Shown here one piece after another: positions 23,150 to 28,042 of a stretch of 28,042 nucleotides of DNA; position 1 is the first letter of the stretch; each line of letters opens with the position of its first letter. The DNA comes from DAOTXK01 sp034435395 (GTDB taxonomy: Bacteria > Chloroflexota > Anaerolineae > Aggregatilineales > Ch27), in the NCBI GenBank assembly GCA_034435395.1, contig DAOTXK010000297.1, positions 1 to 28,042 of the forward strand. The letters run 5' to 3'. The notes under the pieces are model-generated. The model made no database searches. It worked only from the letters and a program-made list of their open reading frames with translations, and had not been told where the DNA came from. Both the position numbers and the translations under genes were made by a program.

Positions 23150-24154
23150 TCACCGCCACTTGCGGGAAGCGTTGGCCCGCATCTTTTCCAGGTAGGCCGC
23201 CTCCAGGTCCACGCCCAGGTAGTTGGCCAGCTTGAGCAGGTAGGCCAGCACGTCGGCCATCTCCGAACCGAAATCTTCCCGCGGGGGCGGCGCGCCCTGA
23301 TCCCGCCTGGCCCCCCACTTCTGGGACAGCAGCCGGGCCAGCTCCCCCATCTCCTCTTGTAACAGGATGAAATTGAAGAACGGGTCCGGGTCGAAGCCTT
23401 TGGCCGCGTCCAGCCAGTGGTGGAAGCTCTGAAAGTCGCGCAGGCGGCGCTCGCTGGCCGCCAAGTCCGGCGGCGGGGTCTCCGGCCCCGGCAGGCCAGC
23501 AGCATCAACCACCACCCCGCGCCCCTCGCCGTTGAAGCCGGGCAGCGCTTCCTGGCGCGGCGCGCGGCCCAGCGCGGCCAGCACCCGGGCGGTGACCTCG
23601 CGGCGGTCCTCGTCGCGGGCGACAAAATCCAGCCGGTTGGCGTCCAGCGTCAGGACTGGCGCGTGCGGGTAGTCGGCAAAAAACGCGTCGTAGGCGCGGC
23701 GCAGGCTATCGATGTAGTCGCGTTCCATGCCGCGCTCGTAGGGCCGGTCGCGCTGGGTGATGCGCCGCATCAGCACGTCGGTATCCGCCCGCAGGAAAAC
23801 GACCAGGTCGGGCGTCTCGATGCGCTCGGCCAGCGCGTCGTGCACCCGCTCGTACATATCCAGCTCATCGCCGCTGAGGTTGAGGCGGGCGAAGAGCGCA
23901 TCCTTGGCGAAGATGTAGTCGCTGATCAGCGGGCGGGCGGCCATCTTGAGCGAGCGCTGCTGGTGGTAGCGGCTCAGCAGGAAAAAGATCTGCGTCTGGA
24001 AGGCGTAACGCGCCCGGTCCTGGTAGAAACTGCTGAGGAAAGGGTTCTCCTCAAAGACCTCCAACACCAGTTGCGCGCCCAGCGCCGGTTGCAGCAGGCG
24101 GGCCAGCGTGGTTTTGCCGACGCCGATCACGCCCTCGACTGCCACATAGGTCAT
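23150..24154 (-). CDS. Deoxynucleoside kinase fused to a MazG-like nucleotide pyrophosphohydrolase
   Basis: 334 aa from ATG 24154 (GGAGGAG 8 nt upstream). Residues 1-~200 are a deoxynucleoside kinase: P-loop EGVIGVGKTT (7-16), then 'ENPFL..FYQD' and 'RDRPYERGMERDYID' (135-149), the lid Arg-rich region. Dedicated deoxyadenosine/deoxyguanosine kinases share this layout. Residues ~239-334 are a MazG-type all-alpha NTP pyrophosphatase, with the metal-binding EExxE (Glu267, Glu268, Glu271) and ExxD (Glu298, Asp301). A Gly/Pro-rich linker (~200-232) joins them. Kinase and pyrophosphohydrolase in one chain suggest dNTP-pool salvage and sanitation. Substrates are not determined from sequence. Confidence 0.88.
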   Translation of the reverse strand: MTYVAVEGVIGVGKTTLARLLQPALGAQLVLEVFEENPFLSSFYQDRARYAFQTQIFFLLSRYHQQRSLKMAARPLISDYIFAKDALFARLNLSGDELDMYERVHDALAERIETPDLVVFLRADTDVLMRRITQRDRPYERGMERDYIDSLRRAYDAFFADYPHAPVLTLDANRLDFVARDEDRREVTARVLAALGRAPRQEALPGFNGEGRGVVVDAAGLPGPETPPPDLAASERRLRDFQSFHHWLDAAKGFDPDPFFNFILLQEEMGELARLLSQKWGARRDQGAPPPREDFGSEMADVLAYLLKLANYLGVDLEAAYLEKMRANASRKWR

Positions 24155-24233
24155 AGCGCCGCTCCTCCGGTGATAGGCGGTGAACGTCGGCGCACAGTAT
24201 ACCACCGGGGACGTGAACGAGGGGAACGCGCTC

Positions 24234-24809
24234 TTACGTCGGCATCGCCATGATCATGGGCATCATCGCGCTGAGGATCAGCGCAAACCCGATGGCCGTC
24301 AGGATGGCCAGCAGGATCGGGCCGATGATCAGCGCCGCGCAGCCCTGCCACAGGCCGATGTTGTGCAGGTCGGCCAGCCGTTGCGCCATCCAGTAGCAGC
24401 CGCCAGCCGCCGCCGCCAGCCCGATCAGCGGGGCCGCGCAGGCGTAGTTGGGATCGAACACGGGCAGCACCGTGGCCCCATAAAACACGGCCAGGACGCC
24501 GGTCTGAATCGGGATCAGGGTGTGGTAGGTCTCCCGCAGGGAGGCTTCGCCGATGAAAAACTTGACCATCAGGTGCACGGCACCGTTGCTCAGCAGGGCG
24601 GAGATCATCATGTATCCGGCAAACGCCGCCGCGCTTAACAGCACCTGCGTCATCGGGGTCTTGTAAGCGGGCGGCACGTTGGCATCCATGATGATGATGA
24701 CGATGACCAGCACCAGCACCGTCACCACAAACATGATGGCCAGGTCGATGTTAACATCGCTCCAGGTGACTTCCTTGCGAGGCTGGCCTGTCTTTTTTTC
24801 CGCCCCCAC
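24234..24809 (-). CDS. Yip1-like multi-pass membrane protein
   Basis: 191 aa from GTG 24809, which has AGGAG 6 nt upstream. After a ~22-residue basic start there are about five hydrophobic segments (22-42, 56-75, 100-118, 125-140, 155-190). 'TYHTLIPIQTGVLAVFYG' (94-111) resembles the core of the Yip1 family. Function unknown. The first 88 bp overlap the upstream HEAT/TPR gene in another frame, across an A7 run (see that entry). It may be the C-terminal half of one longer protein. Confidence 0.7.
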   Translation of the reverse strand: MGAEKKTGQPRKEVTWSDVNIDLAIMFVVTVLVLVIVIIIMDANVPPAYKTPMTQVLLSAAAFAGYMMISALLSNGAVHLMVKFFIGEASLRETYHTLIPIQTGVLAVFYGATVLPVFDPNYACAAPLIGLAAAAGGCYWMAQRLADLHNIGLWQGCAALIIGPILLAILTAIGFALILSAMMPMIMAMPT

Positions 24810-25435
24810 TGGCTGCTCCTGGCGTCGGTGTCGCCGAGATATAGCTGACGCCGCGCCGGATCGCGCAGAACGGCGATCGCTTCCTCCGGCTGGACGTGCA
24901 GAATCCCGGCGGCCAGGTTGCGGGTCGGCAGGTCGTAGGCCAGGTTGGGATTGAGTTCCAGGGCGCGCAGCAACTCCTGCGCTGCCTTCACGGGGTCATG
25001 CTTCATCATCAGGTCCAGAGCGCGGTTGTAGTAACTGGTGGCCCGCTCAACGTCCTGCTTGGACACGGCGACCGCTGTGCTCAGGCCCGTGCCGTAAGAT
25101 ACTTCGGCGGGCAGGCGGCTGGGGTCTTGCCACCCGCCGGCCATCGCGTCGTCGTCGGCCTGGCGGCTGGTGTCTGGCTCCGATCTTATATCGAGAGCAT
25201 ACGTCTCGGCTGGGAGCGGCTGAGGAGGCTGGACCGTCTGGGGCTGGGTCTGCTGGGTGATATAACGCCCGGCCTTGTAGGCCAGATCGCGGAGTTCCGG
25301 GACCGGGTCATGGCGGTATACGTGGGCCAGCGCCTGGAGCGCGCGCCGGTCTCTGGCCTTGCCCAGCGCGATGATGGCCTGCCGCCGCTGCTCCGGGTCA
25401 TCGCTGCGCAGTTGGGCGATGTGGGTTTGACTCAT
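24722..25435 (-). CDS. HEAT-repeat and TPR-like protein (possibly frameshifted into the Yip1-like gene)
   Basis: 237 aa from ATG 25435 (AGGGGGG upstream). Residues 1-60 form HEAT-like helices ('DPEQRRQAIIALGKARDRRALQALAHV'). A Gln/Pro-rich spacer follows, then a TPR-like part around 130-195 ('YYNRALDLMMKHDPVKAAQELLRALELNPNLAY'). The last ~27 residues (after 'QWGRKK') look like off-frame translation of the next gene. The two genes overlap by 88 bp, far more than neighbours. A -1 shift at the A7 run (near 24790-24800) would join this protein to the Yip1-like membrane domain as one chain through a Lys-rich linker. Both two-gene and fused readings are possible. Confidence 0.7.
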   Translation of the reverse strand: MSQTHIAQLRSDDPEQRRQAIIALGKARDRRALQALAHVYRHDPVPELRDLAYKAGRYITQQTQPQTVQPPQPLPAETYALDIRSEPDTSRQADDDAMAGGWQDPSRLPAEVSYGTGLSTAVAVSKQDVERATSYYNRALDLMMKHDPVKAAQELLRALELNPNLAYDLPTRNLAAGILHVQPEEAIAVLRDPARRQLYLGDTDARSSQWGRKKRQASLARKSPGAMLTSTWPSCLW

Positions 25436-25936
25436 GGAAAAATCCCCCCTGACCTCTCAACTATCCGCTACACGGCATAGGCTACAACAGTCCGGGCCTT
25501 GGTGCCACCGGGCAGCGCGGGGGCGGGGTTCCCGACTGACGAGGATCGGGGAATCGACAGCCGGACTCCTGGCTCTGGCACCGCCTCGCCAGGGAGCAAT
25601 TTTTCACCATAATTATTGAATACTAAAGTGTATCGCTGTGAGACAAAAAGGTCTCAACGAATTGTCTATATATTGTCTGCAAAGATTGGCGTATTGTCAG
25701 GAAACCCCAATGCAGTACCAGGGTACTATAACCTTGACGTTGACAGTAATTTACGATCTGGGTGCGGGCAAAATTTATTTATTTTTTATAATTCGTTCTT
25801 GGCAAATAAGGGCTTTTCCCCTCCGAGGCCCCGGTCCGCTGGGCAGGTCACAGCAACCGGTTCCAGCGGGCCTCGGAGTCGAAAGCGAAGGAGAGATTCG
25901 GTAGCCGCCCTGTCCACCTGGAGTGGAGCGTGATTC
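25436..25936. other. 500-bp AT-rich gene-free stretch with a conserved-looking hairpin
   Basis: No gene is supported here, and the region is clearly AT-richer than its flanks (especially 25590-25800). A 6-bp hairpin TGAGAC-aaaaag-GTCTCA lies at 25639-25656, and a TATAAT at 25787-25792 lacks a matching -35. At 25821-25878 there is an extended inverted repeat, described separately. This is a likely regulatory leader for the FHA-REC gene and/or a divergent promoter zone for the HEAT gene. Confidence 0.6.
25821..25878 (+). repeat. 58-nt inverted repeat upstream of the FHA-REC gene
   Basis: CTCCGAGGCC (25821-25830) pairs exactly with GGCCTCGGAG (25869-25878), and CGCTGG (25837-25842) with CCAGCG (25863-25868), separated by a 6-nt bulge and a 20-nt loop. 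An alternative internal pairing CCGGT/ACCGG is also possible. It lies 58 nt before ATG 25937 and has no T-run, so it looks like a structured 5' leader or operator rather than a terminator. Confidence 0.5.
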
Positions 25937-26929
25937 ATGCTTAACAAAACCCCCCGTCCTAAAGACTTCCCTCGCCCCGAAGAATTATATGAGCAGCTCA
26001 AAACACGCCGCCTGGCGGACTCGGACGCGCCAGCCGCCCTCCCCCGCCAGACCGGCCCGCTGGACGCGGACCTGGGCGCGCCCTGGGTGGTGGAGCTGAT
26101 CATCCACGGCACGCCGATCACCGTGCGGATGGAAGTCAATAACCGTATTATCCTGGGTCGCTCCGACGTCAAAGCCAACATCTATCCCGATCTGGACCTC
26201 ACCCCTTATGGAGGGCTGGAGAAGGGTGTCTCTCGCCAGCACGCCGCCATCATCGCCGAGAGCGACCGCCTGATGATCATCGACCTGGAAAGCACCAACG
26301 GCACTTTCGTCAACGCGCAACGAATCCAGCCCAACAAGCCCTACCGCCTGCGGCACGGCGACGATGTTCACATCGGCAAGGTGCGCATCGAGGTGCGGAT
26401 GGAAGTTGTGCCGGTGCACGAGCAGATGATCCGCGAGCAGCCCTGGGTGCGGCTGCATCCGGAAGCAGTCAGCGGGACCGGCCAGCACATCCTGCTCATT
26501 GAAGATAACTGGGACGTGGCCGACACGCTGAAGATCATCCTGACCCGCAGCGGCTACCAGGTGCACACCGTGGACGAGATGCGAGCGGCCTACCATGCCG
26601 TCACCGTCCGCCTGCCGGATGCCGTGGTGCTCGACCTGGCCGTCAACACCGTCAACGCCCTGGAAATCTGCCGGTACATCCAGCGCCTGGCCCACAACAG
26701 TTATGTGCCGATCATCGTCATCACCGACAGCACCGACCGGGAACGGCTCAGCGAAGTGATGAGCGCCGGGGTGGATGCCATACTTGGCAAGCCCATCGGG
26801 GTGAACGAACTGGTGCGCACCGTCTCCTCGCTGACCCAGGAGGGGAGCATTCAGGGCAGGAGCCTGCAACGCCACAACACGGCCGACAAGGATGGCGACG
26901 CCCCTGCCTCCGCCCCGGGAGGGCGCTAA
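25937..26929 (+). CDS. FHA-domain protein with C-terminal response-regulator receiver domain
   Basis: 330 aa; ATG 25937 has TGGAG 8 nt upstream. An FHA domain (about 50-155) carries the phosphothreonine-binding residues GRS (74-76), SRQH (99-102) and STNG (119-122). A receiver domain (about 184-300) has the acidic pair Glu189/Asp190, phospho-acceptor Asp233 (VVLDLA), Thr263 and Lys285 (GKPI). The loop after Asp233 reads 'AVNTVNA' instead of the usual MP-x-x-x-G, so the regulation may be altered. There is no DNA-binding or other output domain. It may link Ser/Thr kinase signalling to two-component phosphorelay. No kinase is in the window. Confidence 0.88.
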   Translation: MLNKTPRPKDFPRPEELYEQLKTRRLADSDAPAALPRQTGPLDADLGAPWVVELIIHGTPITVRMEVNNRIILGRSDVKANIYPDLDLTPYGGLEKGVSRQHAAIIAESDRLMIIDLESTNGTFVNAQRIQPNKPYRLRHGDDVHIGKVRIEVRMEVVPVHEQMIREQPWVRLHPEAVSGTGQHILLIEDNWDVADTLKIILTRSGYQVHTVDEMRAAYHAVTVRLPDAVVLDLAVNTVNALEICRYIQRLAHNSYVPIIVITDSTDRERLSEVMSAGVDAILGKPIGVNELVRTVSSLTQEGSIQGRSLQRHNTADKDGDAPASAPGGR

Positions 26930-26981
26930 GCCGCCTGGCAGGCTGGCGCGGCCAGCGCGTCATCTGGCAGGACCAACAACA

Positions 26982-27004
26982 AGGGGCGGTACTGAGCCGC
27001 CCCT
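26982..27004. terminator. Hairpin between convergent genes, probable terminator
   Basis: AGGGGCGG (26982-26989) pairs with CCGCCCCT (26997-27004) over a 7-nt loop. It lies between the FHA-REC gene and the convergent stalk-protein gene. On the minus strand it is followed by a U-rich TTGTTGTTG, which favours termination of the stalk gene; the plus strand has no U-run. Confidence 0.45.
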
Positions 27005-27030
27005 GATGTCCCCTGACGATCCCAAAAGGT

Positions 27031-28042
27031 CTATCGCTCGTCCTCCTCGCGCAGACTCAGCAGTCGCCCGGCCTGCCGCAGGACCAGCCCCCCAGTCACC
27101 AGCGTCAGTCCCAGAATAATCGTCAGCGCCAGCCCGACCCTCGCCCCCGGCGGGCCAGGGTCGTCGGGAAACTCCGCTCCGGTGGGGGGAGCCAGCTGCG
27201 GCGCGACCGTGATCGTCAGGCCCGCCGACTGTGCCCGGACCATTCCCCCCTCATCCAGCGCCAGGGCCGTGATCGTCACCTCGCCTTGCAGCCCGCTGAG
27301 GTCGGCGACGGCGGCCCATTCACCCCCCACCCCAACATCCGCCGTCCCCAGGACGCTGCCCATCGCGTCCACCAGACTGATGCGGTCACCTGCCCCGCCC
27401 CGGCCCCCGAACCTCACCGCCCCCGCCCCGACAGTATCTCCCGCTGACGGGACGGTGATCACGGGCCGGACAGGGGCCGGCGTGACGGTGGCCGATGGGG
27501 TGGCGGTCGGTGGGACCAGCGTCGGCGACGGTGTCCGCGTCGGAGACGGCGGGACCGGCGTCGCTGACGGCGTCCATGTCGGTGTGGCGGTGGGCGAGGG
27601 CGTATCAGATGGGCGCGCAGTCAGCGTGAGGGAGGGCGGAGGTGGCGTGCGGGTTGGTGTGGCGGTAGTCGTCGGTGTATCGCTGGGAGTGGCGCTCGGT
27701 GTGTCAGTGGCGGTGGCCGTGTGGGTCAGCGTCGGCGTGTCAGACGGGCGCGCAGTCGGCGTGATCGATGGCGGGCGCGGCGTGCGGGTGGCCGTCGGCT
27801 GGAGGGCCAGCGACGGGGCGGTGGCGGTGACGCGGGGCGTGCGGGTCGGCGTGGTGGTAGCCGTCGGCGTATCAGACGGGCGCGTAGTCGGCGTGATCGA
27901 TGGCGGACGCGGCGTGCGAGTGGCCGTCGGCTGGAGAGCCAGCGACGGGGCGGTGGCGGTGACACGGGGTGTGCGGGGCGGCGTGGTGGTAGTCGTCGGC
28001 GTATCAGACGGGCGCGCAGTCGGCGTGATCGATGGCGGGCGC
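27031..28042 (-). CDS. Thr/Pro-rich stalk surface protein with C-terminal membrane anchor (partial)
   Basis: The frame is open from the window edge (28042) to the stop at 27031, so the N-terminus is missing and at least 336 residues are visible. About the first 200 form a Thr/Pro/Arg-rich stalk encoded by 132-bp tandem repeats (44 residues per unit, opening PPSITPT.RPSDTPT). A compact ~90-residue beta-rich domain follows ('PVITVPSAGDTVGAGAVRF...'), then a Pro-rich spacer and one membrane helix near the end ('VGLALTIILGLTLVTGGLVL'). A short basic/acidic tail ('LREEDER') completes it. No sortase motif is seen, so the helix is the anchor. It resembles mucin-like surface proteins. Confidence 0.8.
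   Translation of the reverse strand, partial: RPPSITPTARPSDTPTTTTTPPRTPRVTATAPSLALQPTATRTPRPPSITPTTRPSDTPTATTTPTRTPRVTATAPSLALQPTATRTPRPPSITPTARPSDTPTLTHTATATDTPSATPSDTPTTTATPTRTPPPPSLTLTARPSDTPSPTATPTWTPSATPVPPSPTRTPSPTLVPPTATPSATVTPAPVRPVITVPSAGDTVGAGAVRFGGRGGAGDRISLVDAMGSVLGTADVGVGGEWAAVADLSGLQGEVTITALALDEGGMVRAQSAGLTITVAPQLAPPTGAEFPDDPGPPGARVGLALTIILGLTLVTGGLVLRQAGRLLSLREEDER
27731..28042 (-). repeat. 132-bp tandem repeat inside the stalk-protein gene
   Basis: The period is 132 bp (44 codons, in frame). The identical marker GTGATCGATGGCGG on the + strand recurs at 27761, 27893 and 28025. Copies 27731-27862 and 27863-27994 are near-identical, and a third starts at 27995 and runs off the window. 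A more degenerate relative lies at about 27600-27720. Near-identity implies recent expansion or gene conversion. Confidence 0.85.

Noticed and set aside
25787..25792. TATAAT hexamer in the AT-rich leader as a promoter for FHA-REC
   Set aside because: No acceptable -35 lies 16-18 nt upstream, and AT-rich DNA gives such hexamers by chance.
27386..27965. Two short minus-strand frames rich in Arg or Asp/Pro within the stalk gene
   Set aside because: Off-frame readings of the tandem repeat; the Thr/Pro frame is the one that stays open into the anchored C-terminus.
27731..28042. Evenly spaced repeats that could suggest a CRISPR array
   Set aside because: The period is 132 bp, copies are near-identical throughout with no unique spacers, and they keep a protein reading frame.

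Overview
The window is a high-GC bacterial chromosome segment, densely coded on both strands. It carries about 26 protein genes and no rRNA, tRNA, CRISPR array or insertion-sequence transposase that I can recognise. The style points to Chloroflexota, perhaps an Anaerolineae-like lineage: Thr/Pro-rich surface stalks, a lipoprotein with Ig-like and SH3b parts, an immune-inhibitor-A-like secreted peptidase, a DUF3352 protein, an FHA-REC protein and a Gram-positive-type LexA box. This placement is an inference from gene content, not from a marker gene.

Layout. Positions 1-637 (-) hold the N-terminal part of a lipoprotein. Positions 755-3426 (+) hold tsaE, tsaB and rimI, then a family 4 uracil-DNA glycosylase that ends in a beta-clamp-binding motif. 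Positions 3594-7011 (+) hold an MFS-like transporter, then an envelope-polysaccharide pair (WecA/TagO-type phosphoglycosyltransferase and UDP-sugar 4-epimerase) closed by a good terminator. A GT4 glycosyltransferase follows at 7248-8375. Positions 8424-10574 (-) hold a small membrane protein, an RluD-type pseudouridine synthase and a methyltransferase. A luciferase-like oxidoreductase lies at 10771-11595 (+).

Positions 11726-12814 (-) encode a four-helix membrane protein of unknown function. Its near-consensus sigma-70 promoter is overlaid by two LexA-type palindromes, which makes it a candidate SOS-regulated gene. Positions 12957-16768 (-) form a run larE-larB-larC (nickel-pincer cofactor synthesis, without larA nearby), a TraR/DksA zinc-finger gene and lspA. 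A nested palindromic, MITE-like element sits upstream of larE.

Positions 17190-19382 (+) encode a secreted HExxH peptidase with a PDZ domain apparently inserted into a C-terminal beta-sandwich. A small DUF4342-like protein and a convergent DUF3352 exported protein follow. A deoxyribosyltransferase-like (DrHyd/TIR-like) protein at 22128-23057 (+) faces a deoxynucleoside kinase-MazG fusion at 23150-24154 (-). Next is a HEAT/TPR protein gene whose 3' end overlaps a Yip1-like membrane gene across an A7 run, suggesting a frameshift or a split fusion. After a 500-bp AT-rich, hairpin-containing region comes an FHA-REC protein. The window ends inside a Thr/Pro-rich, membrane-anchored stalk protein (-) with a 132-bp in-frame tandem repeat.

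The most interesting items are the double LexA-box gene, the kinase-MazG fusion beside the DrHyd-like protein, the HEAT/Yip1 A7 junction, the clamp motif on the glycosylase and the PDZ inserted in the secreted peptidase. No single undescribed multi-gene system is proven by the sequence alone.
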